Shown piece after piece: positions 25,996 through 33,859 of a stretch of DNA of 64,000 nt. The notes under the pieces are model-generated. The model did no database searches, was not told the origin of the DNA, and saw nothing but the letters and a program-made list of their open reading frames with translations. This DNA is from Chryseobacterium sp. CY350 (GTDB lineage Bacteria > Bacteroidota > Bacteroidia > Flavobacteriales > Weeksellaceae), in NCBI RefSeq assembly GCF_027945075.1, contig NZ_CP116034.1, positions 1,550,001 through 1,614,000 of the forward strand, read 5' to 3'. The position numbers were made by a program, and so were the translations under genes. The first letter of the stretch is position 1, and each line of letters opens with the position of its first letter.

Positions 25996-26448
25996 TTAAA
26001 TGAGAGTTCTTTCCAGACGGTCAAACTTGCTGTAGGAAGATTTTAGTTGTTCCAGTTGATCTGCGACCACGAAAGTGCTTTCGGAACACAAATCTCCACT
26101 TTGCAGGGCTTCCTGATAACTATTGATTGCAGCTTTCTCGCCGAATACGACGTTTTCCAATGTAGATTCTGCATTATCTCCAGTAAATGAATTTTTTAAA
26201 TCAATCCAAGTTCTGTGAATAGCACCAGCGGTAGTGGATGTATCATCAGCCTTACCCCCTTTCTCAGTAATTAAAGTAATTAAGTCGGTCTTCATACTTT
26301 GAGACTCTCGAACCATCTGGTCGTAGTCATTTTTTAAATAGGAATAACTATCCCAAACTTTTTCTTCGACTTTGCTAAAGCCTTGAATTCTGTCGTTCGT
26401 AATGTTAAGCAAATCATTAAGAGTTGCAACTGTTTTTTTGTTGTCCAT
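25996..26448 (-). CDS. DUF2383 / PA2169-type four-helix-bundle protein
   Basis: This 150-aa all-helical protein carries the family signature: LNDLLNITNDRIQGFSKVEEKV at the N-terminus, TEKGGKADD, HRTWIDLKNSFTG and VVFGEKAAINSYQEAL. The family has a ferritin-like bundle but no proven catalytic role. It is the last gene of the operon that begins with a ferritin-like DUF892 gene. A broken copy of the same family lies at 6567-7025. Confidence 0.85.
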   Translation of the reverse strand: MDNKKTVATLNDLLNITNDRIQGFSKVEEKVWDSYSYLKNDYDQMVRESQSMKTDLITLITEKGGKADDTSTTAGAIHRTWIDLKNSFTGDNAESTLENVVFGEKAAINSYQEALQSGDLCSESTFVVADQLEQLKSSYSKFDRLERTLI

Positions 26449-26498
26449 AATAAATATTTTAATTGGTGTTAATAAATTTTCACTACAGCTAAAACTGA

Positions 26499-27116
26499 TT
26501 ATTTTACAGCAGTTTTTGCCTTTTCAGATTGCATCAGATGATGTTCTAATGCCGGGATCTTACCTTCTGCAAAAGCTTTTAAAGAAGTTTCAGAACCATC
26601 GCTGGATTCCTTTTTAAATTCAGAGATCGTCTTTTTATGATCTACAACCATCTGATCTGTGTAAGCACGATCGAACTCAGCACCTTTTTTGGTTTTTAAT
26701 TCATCAAACTTTTTCTGTTGTGCAGCATCTACATTCGCAGGCAAAGTGTACGAGTTTGCAGTCGCCCATTGTTTAAGCTCGTCATTTGCTTTCGTATGAT
26801 CTTTGACCATCATTTCGCCCAAAGTTTTAACAATAGGATTTGTACCATTCTTCACGGCAAGCTCTCCAGCCATTACTTCCATCATTCCTCCCTTCGCTGC
26901 AGCATCTGCAAATGTTTTGTCCTGATCGCTTAAAGTCATAGTTTCTTGACTTGCAGAAGTAGTCGTAGCTGAGTCACCTGTCATCGCTGATGAACCTGAG
27001 TCAGGAGATACAGACATTTCTACAGAATCATTCTGATCACTGCTGTTTGTTGTTTCTTTCTTGTTACATGATACCGCTGTAGCTACTGCTAAAAGCATTA
27101 CAATTGATTTTTTCAT
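26499..27116 (-). CDS. DUF4142 lipoprotein
   Basis: The 205-aa protein has a lipoprotein signal (AVATAVSC, Cys about 17), a Ser/Thr-rich linker, and a helical DUF4142 domain (about 60-200) with DKTFADAAAKGGMMEVMAGELA and AYTDQMVVDHKKTISEFKKES. DUF4142 is a ferritin-like helical family of the periplasm with unknown function, often linked to stress. It lies between the SMP-30-like gene and the DUF2383 gene in one operon. Confidence 0.87.
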   Translation of the reverse strand: MKKSIVMLLAVATAVSCNKKETTNSSDQNDSVEMSVSPDSGSSAMTGDSATTTSASQETMTLSDQDKTFADAAAKGGMMEVMAGELAVKNGTNPIVKTLGEMMVKDHTKANDELKQWATANSYTLPANVDAAQQKKFDELKTKKGAEFDRAYTDQMVVDHKKTISEFKKESSDGSETSLKAFAEGKIPALEHHLMQSEKAKTAVK

Positions 27117-27179
27117 AATAAAATTTAAATAGATTAGATGTATGTTGATATTGTTTAATTTTTCTCACTTTGCCGCAAT

Positions 27180-28145
27180 TTATTTAGGCAGAGGCATTAA
27201 TCTGGCATGCTGTATCGCAAATATCTTGGATGGGACGGAAGTACTGTCAGTAAGCTCAGAAAATTTCGCATTCATTACGAAAATTTTATCCTTCACTAGA
27301 GTTGCGGTTGAAGGATAGGTAAAACGATCTGCAACCAGAGTTGATGCCGATAATTTAGCAGAAGACCAATTATCCTTCGAAGTCAACTCGTATATTTTGT
27401 CGCTTCCGCCATTTTGCACTACTACCAATGTATCATTACTCGTTAATAAGAGTCCGTCGCCATTCATAAAAAATTGTTCGGTCATCACCTTTGAGATTTT
27501 CTTTGGATTATTGAGTTCAATTTTATAGATCGTTCCTGTCCCGCTACTAACAGTAAGCAGATAGCCGGAGGGATGATAAACAATGCCATTTAAACCTATC
27601 CCTTCAGTTTTAAAAAGTGGACTATCGGCAAAAACAGAGGCATTTCCACCGGGCGTGATTTTGTAAATTACATTTGCAAAACTATCTGTGACATAAGCAT
27701 TCTGCTGATGATCAAAAACAAGATCATTCGCAAAATGCTGACCAGGAACCAATTTTGAAAGATCAATATCATCTGTTTTTTTGCCTGTTAAAATATCAAT
27801 CCCGATTAGCCGAGACATTTTCTTTCTGGTGTCGGGAGATGTGAATTTGCTGTAATTAGCATCTCCAATACATGCAAAAAGGCGTTTTCCATCCGGATGC
27901 ACTTTAAGACCATACGAGGATTTAAATGTTGGATCATTAATCAGCGGACTATACGTACCTTGAGCACTCACTTTTCCAATACTACCCAATCTTGCTGAAG
28001 AAACGAAATACACATTGGAGATACTGTCATAAACCACTCCTTCGGGATATGTTTCAGGAGCAGTGAAATCAATTCTAGTTGTCGGCTGATCAGGGATTGC
28101 AGATGCACATCCTGCCAACGCAATACAGAATACTAACTTTTTCAT
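27180..28145 (-). CDS. SMP-30/gluconolactonase-like beta-propeller lipoprotein
   Basis: This is a 321-aa exported protein; the signal ends in ALAGCAS (lipobox Cys about 12). The mature part shows propeller repeats such as PEGVVYDSISNVYFVSS, FANDLVFDHQQNAYVTDS and GIGLNGIVYHPSGYLLTVS. It belongs to the SMP-30/gluconolactonase-like propellers. Its start is 5 bp from the stop of the sorbosone-dehydrogenase-like gene, so both periplasmic propellers are probably made together. Substrate unknown. Confidence 0.78.
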   Translation of the reverse strand: MKKLVFCIALAGCASAIPDQPTTRIDFTAPETYPEGVVYDSISNVYFVSSARLGSIGKVSAQGTYSPLINDPTFKSSYGLKVHPDGKRLFACIGDANYSKFTSPDTRKKMSRLIGIDILTGKKTDDIDLSKLVPGQHFANDLVFDHQQNAYVTDSFANVIYKITPGGNASVFADSPLFKTEGIGLNGIVYHPSGYLLTVSSGTGTIYKIELNNPKKISKVMTEQFFMNGDGLLLTSNDTLVVVQNGGSDKIYELTSKDNWSSAKLSASTLVADRFTYPSTATLVKDKIFVMNAKFSELTDSTSVPSKIFAIQHARLMPLPK

Positions 28146-28150
28146 ATCGT

Positions 28151-29329
28151 TTATTTTTGCCTAATTGAGTATAGAACGCCATTAGCGTCATCAGAAATCA
28201 GAACAGTGCCGGAAGAAGTAATAAAAACCCCTGCCGGTCTTCCAAATCTAGCTCTTCCCTGTAAAAAACCTGTCAGGAAATCTTCGACTGTTACTGGCTT
28301 CCCATTTATAAATTTAATTTTCTGAACTTGAAAGCCCACAGGTTTACTTCGGTTCCATGACCCATGCCAATTAACCAATGCATCACCGGTGTATGGGGAT
28401 CCTGAGGGAAAAAACTGAAATCCTATGGGTGCCATGTGCGCCTGAAACTCCATTGATGAAGGCTCTGTAGTTTCAGCCCATTTTTCCTTACTGTCTCCTG
28501 CGGGATCTTCGCGACTCTTATCAACTTCTTTTTTTGCATAAGCAAAAGGATATCCGTAATTTTTTTCCTGCTTGATATTGTTTAATTCTTCAGGCGGCCA
28601 GTCGTCACCTTTCGCATCGCCGCCGTTATCCATTCCCCATAATTCATTGGTTTGCGGATGCCAGTCAAATCCTATGGTATTCCTAAGACCAGATGCGAAA
28701 ATGGTTCGTTCCCAAGTTGAGGGATCTACCTGTACTATTGTAGCAGCTTCACGATCACTTTCCTTGCAATCATTACATAAAGTTCCGATTGAGAGGTATA
28801 ACTTACCATCCGGACCAAAATCCATTGTTCTGTTTGGATGTTGTCCTGCACTCGGCATATCATTAAAAAGCATTTCTTTGTTTGAAAGCGTTCCGTCCGG
28901 ATTTATTTTATATCTGCGTAATTCATTATTGTTGCACAAATAAAGAAATCCATCTTTCATGGTAATTCCGTGAACACCTTTAAACTCTGCCACGACAGTT
29001 ATTATATCTTCAAATCGACCATCTTTGTCTGCATCCTTCAAAAGCAGTACATCTCCCGTATCACGTCTTGTAACATAAAGATGACCATCAAGAGTTTGAT
29101 AGAGCATCCTTGGTTTTCCGAGACCTGAAGCAGCGACGGAAACAGTCCATCCCTCGGGTACTTTTAGCAACTTAACCATTTCAGGAAGGAAATCAAGATG
29201 TTGAGGGTAATTCGTCGAATGCGTTATTGTAGTTACATCCTTTGGCGGTATTCCGCGTTGCGCCGGCACATTAGAAAATGTAAGAGCGGCAAGAATAGGT
29301 AGCCCTTTAAAAATAATATTTCTTTTCAT
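28151..29329 (-). CDS. PQQ-dependent sugar dehydrogenase (sorbosone dehydrogenase-like)
   Basis: The 392-aa protein begins with a signal peptide (MKRNIIFKGLPILAALTFS); an alternative start 8 codons upstream is less likely. The propeller has GKPRMLYQTLDGHLYVTRRDTG, RTMDFGPDGKLYLSIG and SGLRNTIGFDWHPQTNELWGMDNG, typical of the soluble PQQ sugar dehydrogenase/sorbosone dehydrogenase family. It would oxidise an aldose or related compound in the periplasm. It is 34 bp after the DUF892 gene in one operon. No PQQ synthesis genes are seen here, so the cofactor must come from elsewhere. Confidence 0.87.
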   Translation of the reverse strand: MKRNIIFKGLPILAALTFSNVPAQRGIPPKDVTTITHSTNYPQHLDFLPEMVKLLKVPEGWTVSVAASGLGKPRMLYQTLDGHLYVTRRDTGDVLLLKDADKDGRFEDIITVVAEFKGVHGITMKDGFLYLCNNNELRRYKINPDGTLSNKEMLFNDMPSAGQHPNRTMDFGPDGKLYLSIGTLCNDCKESDREAATIVQVDPSTWERTIFASGLRNTIGFDWHPQTNELWGMDNGGDAKGDDWPPEELNNIKQEKNYGYPFAYAKKEVDKSREDPAGDSKEKWAETTEPSSMEFQAHMAPIGFQFFPSGSPYTGDALVNWHGSWNRSKPVGFQVQKIKFINGKPVTVEDFLTGFLQGRARFGRPAGVFITSSGTVLISDDANGVLYSIRQK

Positions 29330-29387
29330 AAAGAGTTTGTTTAAAGAAAACAATCAGACTGAATGATACAGTCTGATTGCTTTTTTA

Positions 29388-29948
29388 TTAATCTTGATCA
29401 GCTTCTGCAGCTTCAAAATTGATCGAATTGTAAGCGGACTCAGTCAGCAATGCATCTGCCTCTTTCTCTTCAGCTAACGTAGCTTCTAGAAGAGAAGCAA
29501 TCTCGTTTTCACCCAAAGTTTTTGCAAAAGCAAGCAAGGTTCCATAAGAGGCAATTTCATAATGTTCAATTTTCTGTGAAGCAGAAATAATTCCCGCATC
29601 TCTAACCGGACCCTCTTCTGTTTCTTCCATAATGCTCTCTCCCTCTTTGATCAGACCTTCCATAGCATCACATTTTACCCCTCGATTTGATTCACCAAGA
29701 AGTTCAAAAATCTTTTCAAGCCGATCAACTTGTCCTTGAGTAACTACGACGTGCTTTTCGATCGCTGTAACCAGTTTTGGCTCGCTTGCATTCTTCGCCA
29801 TTTTTGGCAAAGCTTTTAACAATGCTCTTTCAGCATACACGATGTCTTTCAGTTCATCCACAAATAATTCTTTCAATCCTTCAGCAGCTGATGATTTGGC
29901 TTTAATCTTTCCCGTCGAATTGCCATTTTGATTTTCTGTCTTTTTCAT
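29388..29948 (-). CDS. YciE/YciF ferroxidase-like protein (DUF892)
   Basis: The 186-aa cytoplasmic protein has the ferritin-like DUF892 fold with ELFVDELKDIVYAERALLKALPKMA (about 25-50), AIEKHVVVTQGQVDRLEKIFELLG and the later IEHYEIASYGTLLAFAKTLG. Glu and His residues spaced for a di-iron site are visible in these helices. The family is thought to bind iron in stress defence. It is the first gene of a five-gene operon controlled by the operator at 30015. Confidence 0.9.
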   Translation of the reverse strand: MKKTENQNGNSTGKIKAKSSAAEGLKELFVDELKDIVYAERALLKALPKMAKNASEPKLVTAIEKHVVVTQGQVDRLEKIFELLGESNRGVKCDAMEGLIKEGESIMEETEEGPVRDAGIISASQKIEHYEIASYGTLLAFAKTLGENEIASLLEATLAEEKEADALLTESAYNSINFEAAEADQD

Positions 29949-29985
29949 AATAGTAGATTTAAATGATTTTGTAAATTGTTATACA

Positions 29986-30030
29986 CAAATATCTATCATC
30001 TAAAAATGGGATTTTATGACATTAGTCATA
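29986..30030 (-). promoter_or_regulatory. Crp/Fnr-type operator for the DUF892 operon
   Basis: TATGACATTAGTCATA (30015-30030) is centred 29.5 bp from GATATTTG on the minus strand (29993-29986), a -7 match with one mismatch. Leader about 35 nt. Confidence 0.68.
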
Positions 30031-30560
30031 TAGATATGATACAGATCATTTAATAATACAATACTCTCTAATTAAATGAGTATTAAACAAATGAACAGCT
30101 CATAATAAATAATGAAGAAAAATGCAATTTTTTGGAAAAGAAGTACTATACAATTTAATCCTCAATAATATTATTCACTGTTCATGGAATTATAGAAGAA
30201 TATGGTCTTTTACATGGATACTTTACTAGATGTGTAAATTAAAGGTGGAGATAAAGGTAGAAATAATGAATCAGAAGACTGTTTTCATGTAGTTTGTATC
30301 AGATTCAATACTGCGGAACTCTTAATTCAAACATTATATCAATACGAGTGATAATCATATTAAAAAAATATTTGGATCAGCAGTAATTTCAGAACTGAAG
30401 ATAGATTTTATGACTGAATATTTTTGCTTTAAAAAGACATTCTATGACCATATTGAGAATTATCAGAAGATTCCAGTAATCTACAGGTTGAAAAATCCAT
30501 TGACCGAGTCACATCCCTAATATTAGTTCGAACTTTAACGATCTATAGAATTTTATAAAA
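30031..30560. other. 530 bp without genes
   Basis: This AT-rich stretch lies between the DUF892 operator and the end of regulator 5. I see no coding frame with credible content, no strong hairpin and no second palindrome. Isolated TATGAC half-sites near 30406 and 30444 have no partner. Confidence 0.5.
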
Positions 30561-31157
30561 TCAAATGAAGACTTTACCGTTAATAATCTCAACTAAGTTC
30601 TCACACTCCATTATTTTAATGGTTCGTATGACAGTCTCAACCCGCAAACCTGTTAATGAAGCCAACTGCTGCCTTGTGAAGGGAACTTCAAATCTCTTAG
30701 ATATTGAGTGATTATTCATTTTTTTAAAGTGGTCAATTACAGTAACTATTTTAGTACGGGGCTCACCGTAGGCGATTTTGTTAATCAGTGTCATTCTGTA
30801 AACGTCATTTTCAGAGATGTAGTGAAGAAGTCTGTACATTAAGCCTGAATAATCTTTTATGAGTTCTTTAAACTTCGTTTTAGACAGTACATAAATGTTA
30901 CACTGATTTAAAGCTACTGCATTAATACTATAGTGACTCTCTGAAAATAGAAATGTTTCACCAACCGGATCACCGGCGTAGGCAAAACCATGAATAAATT
31001 GATTGTTCCCCTTTTTATCGCTTGTAAGTTTCATACATCCACTTTTAACCTGAAAATAATGGTCTGGAATTCCATCTACTGAAAATAGATGTTTATCCTT
31101 GGTAAGAGTTATTAATTCAGCGTCATATGCTGTGAGCAGCTTTTCATTAATAATCAT
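30561..31157 (-). CDS. Crp/Fnr-family transcriptional regulator 5 (198 aa)
   Basis: It has the same length and layout as the other four. Recognition segment ASLTGLRVETVIRTIKIM; ligand segment VGETFLF followed by HYSINAVA, again without the CRP Arg. It is more diverged from the others in the beta-roll (MIINEKLLTAYDAELITL). It has its own operator at 31252 and lies alone, next to the presumed end of the integrative element. Confidence 0.87.
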   Translation of the reverse strand: MIINEKLLTAYDAELITLTKDKHLFSVDGIPDHYFQVKSGCMKLTSDKKGNNQFIHGFAYAGDPVGETFLFSESHYSINAVALNQCNIYVLSKTKFKELIKDYSGLMYRLLHYISENDVYRMTLINKIAYGEPRTKIVTVIDHFKKMNNHSISKRFEVPFTRQQLASLTGLRVETVIRTIKIMECENLVEIINGKVFI

Positions 31158-31222
31158 AATATAACTTTATTTGGAAGTTTACTACAATAATGATTTATAA
31201 ATATCATACGTTATAGAATAAT

Positions 31223-31267
31223 CTAATATATAAAGTATCTGCTAGCTACAGTATGACCATAATCACG
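31223..31267 (-). promoter_or_regulatory. Crp/Fnr-type operator for regulator 5
   Basis: TATGACCATAATCACG at 31252-31267 matches the consensus except for the last two right-half bases. At 29.5 bp the minus strand reads TATATTAG (31230-31223), a -7 match with one mismatch. From here to 31530 I see nothing else. Confidence 0.55.
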
Positions 31268-31534
31268 TTATAGCAAGCTATTCAAAATAGAAGAATAATT
31301 ACTTAGAATACAGTTATTAAGACTGCAGGATGATAATAATCAAAATTCAAAATTACGTAAAGTAGTGACTTTAAAATTATAATTTGGGATATCATCGGCT
31401 TGACCACACCATCTAACTTTATTGATTTAATTGCATGTACAAAGCTTAGATATCTAGTTTTATACAGACAGGTTCAGGTCAAGAAAAGGGTTGGTTAGAA
31501 TTCAATCTAAGCTTTATTCAATTCAGCTTTTAAT

Positions 31535-31657
31535 ATGAAAAAATCATTAATCATTATTTCACTATTGCTTTTAACAGAGATCATTGATGCACAAGCACAA
31601 ATTAATCATCTAAAACAACAGAAAAATATGAACAACATATCGATGTTATAGTGATTG
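31535..31657 (+). pseudogene. short remnant frames, including a fragment like the 5' end of the TrxR-like gene
   Basis: A 38-codon frame from ATG 31535 begins with a signal-peptide-like MKKSLIIISLLLL and ends at 31651. Inside it, 31630-31657 closely matches the 5' end of the flavoprotein gene at 24962: 16 identical bases (31642-31657) and most of the 12 before them, which would encode DVIVI in another frame. The similarity stops sharply at 31657, 23 bp before the end of topB. This looks like a truncated gene at an insertion or deletion junction. Confidence 0.45.
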
Positions 31658-31679
31658 TCTTCTTGTATCTTATGGAAGC

Positions 31680-33776
31680 TTATCTGCTTCTCTTCTTTCT
31701 ATCCGGAAATTCAAATTTCGTCGTTTGGTCATCTTGCAGAACGATGATGGCGTCGAATCTTTTACCACCTTTGCTTTTCATATTTTTTATGAGTGGTGTT
31801 CTACCTTGGGATATAAGTAAACTAATATCATTCACAGAGAGCTGAACACCGCAAATGGTGCGGAACTGAATCCATGAACAGGTTTCATCAGAACATTTGA
31901 TGAATTTTTTATTGATGAACAAAGGGTGACTTTTACACCTTGGGCAGATCAACAAGGGTAATCTTTCCTTCGGAATGTCAGTGGCTAAAAGTTCCTCTGT
32001 AATTTGAGAAGTATATGCCCTAATCCTATGAAGAAATAGGCTTGGATCAAGGTTTCCCTGCTCGATTTCATGTAATGCAACCTCCCACTCTGCGGTCATC
32101 TGTACATTCGCAATTTTCTGATCTTTAACAAAATCATATACCTGCAATCCTTTTTGAGTCGGAATCATTCGTTTGTTTCGTCGCTCAATGTACTGTCGTT
32201 TAAGGAGGACTTCAATAATCGATGCTCGGGTAGCGGAGGTGCCAATTCCTGTATTTTGAATGGCTTTTTGTTCTTCTTCGTTTGCAATAAGTCTGCCTGC
32301 ATTTTCCATTGCTGATAAAAGATCAGCTTCTGTATATAATTTTACCGGTTGAGTTTTTTTTTCCAAAATTTCCGGATTTGAAAACTTAAAAACATCTCCG
32401 ATCTTTACTTGAGGAAAGTCGTTGAATTGCTCACCATTACCATGGTTTTCGTCCTCCCAGAGAATACCTCTCGCTGCTCGCCAGCCCTGCTGTTTGATGG
32501 TAACAGATTTTGATAGAAATTCATAGTGATTTACTTGTAAATTAACCTGGGTCAGCTCTTTTAGACAGTGATCAGACAGTGATTCCAAAAGACTGAACGC
32601 AATCATGTCGTAAATGGAATTTTCTTTAGCAGATAATGATGATGGAATTTTACCGGTAATTAACAAGGCGTGATGATCGGTCACCTTAAGATCATTAACT
32701 ATTCGTCTGTTAAAGTTTCCAAATTTCAGATGGGAGATTCCATCTTTAAATTTTACATGATTGTTCAGGCTTCTTATGAGTTCAGGTATTTCCGGCCATA
32801 TATCTTTAGGGATGTATCGGCTACCGGTTCTTGGATACGTGATGAATTTCTTTTCATACAGACTTTGAGCGATCTGTAAAGTTTCATCTGCTGAAAATCC
32901 AAGTTTGCGGTTGGCTTCTTTTTGCAAAGCAGTCAGGTCAAAAAGCAAAGGAGCAGGTTCCGTAACCGATTTGATTTGAACATCGGTCACCTCAGCTTTT
33001 CCTTCCCGCTCAATCGACTTTAAAATATGTTCAACTGATTTTTTATCTTCCCATCGATTCGAGGACTGACTCTTAAAATCAAGATAATTTATCCGATGGT
33101 ATAGCTGAATCTGCCAGTATTTTTTTTCGGTGAAATTCTGATGCTCTTGAAATCTTTTGCAGATCAATGCCAAGGTGGGTGTTTGGACTCTTCCTAATGA
33201 ATACACCTCATCCCCCGCTGAAATACTCAAAGCCTTAGAAGCATTAATGCCCACCAGCCAGTCAGCTTCACTTCTTGCTTTTCCGGCTTCATACAATCCG
33301 TCGAAATCTTTGCCCGGTTTTAAATTCCTGAACCCCACAGCGATTGCTTTTTCAGTTAATGAGCTGATCCAAAGTCTTTCAAATGGTTTCGTGCATTTTA
33401 AGAAATCGTAGATATACCGAAAGATGAGTTCTCCTTCCCGCCCGGCATCAGTTGCTACAATAATACTGCTGCATTGATCAAAAACTTCTTTGATCACTTT
33501 AAGTTGCTTTGTTGCCACTGGATCAAGCTGATGAGATTTTTCTTTCTTGATTTTCTTTTGGGTTAGTATGAAAGGGTCAGGAACAATGGGAAGAGATTTT
33601 TTGTGAAAAGATTTGATATTGTAATCTTCCGGCATGGCCAATGTGACCAGATGCCCCAGTGCCCATGTTATACAATAACCGTTTCCGGTCAGATAGCCGT
33701 TTTTTTGTTCCGTGACATGAAGGAGCTGGGCAATTTCTCTGGCGACACTTGGTTTTTCTGCGATGATTGCTTTCAT
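31680..33776 (-). CDS. topB: DNA topoisomerase III (type IA)
   Basis: This 698-aa type IA topoisomerase has the TOPRIM acidic motif DAGREGELIFRYI (about 113), the active-site Tyr in FITYPRTGSRYI (about 310), and a C-terminal Cys-containing zinc-like segment (CPRCKS...C...C, about 637-660). Bacteroidota conjugative elements usually carry their own TopB of this type. Its neighbours (DUF3945 protein, HTH proteins, integrase) support an element-borne copy. It is about 84 bp downstream of the DUF3945 gene. Confidence 0.92.
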   Translation of the reverse strand: MKAIIAEKPSVAREIAQLLHVTEQKNGYLTGNGYCITWALGHLVTLAMPEDYNIKSFHKKSLPIVPDPFILTQKKIKKEKSHQLDPVATKQLKVIKEVFDQCSSIIVATDAGREGELIFRYIYDFLKCTKPFERLWISSLTEKAIAVGFRNLKPGKDFDGLYEAGKARSEADWLVGINASKALSISAGDEVYSLGRVQTPTLALICKRFQEHQNFTEKKYWQIQLYHRINYLDFKSQSSNRWEDKKSVEHILKSIEREGKAEVTDVQIKSVTEPAPLLFDLTALQKEANRKLGFSADETLQIAQSLYEKKFITYPRTGSRYIPKDIWPEIPELIRSLNNHVKFKDGISHLKFGNFNRRIVNDLKVTDHHALLITGKIPSSLSAKENSIYDMIAFSLLESLSDHCLKELTQVNLQVNHYEFLSKSVTIKQQGWRAARGILWEDENHGNGEQFNDFPQVKIGDVFKFSNPEILEKKTQPVKLYTEADLLSAMENAGRLIANEEEQKAIQNTGIGTSATRASIIEVLLKRQYIERRNKRMIPTQKGLQVYDFVKDQKIANVQMTAEWEVALHEIEQGNLDPSLFLHRIRAYTSQITEELLATDIPKERLPLLICPRCKSHPLFINKKFIKCSDETCSWIQFRTICGVQLSVNDISLLISQGRTPLIKNMKSKGGKRFDAIIVLQDDQTTKFEFPDRKKRSR

Positions 33777-33859
33777 AATATATAATGATTAATGGATAGT
33801 GATTGGTCGTAATAGTAATGGATTGATAAAATGATTATGAGCAAAGAAAATTTTAATCC

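Noticed and set aside
31651..31845. Plus-strand 64-codon hydrophobic frame antisense to topB
   Set aside because: It is antisense to the conserved topB end; only its first bases are of interest, as a truncated gene fragment.
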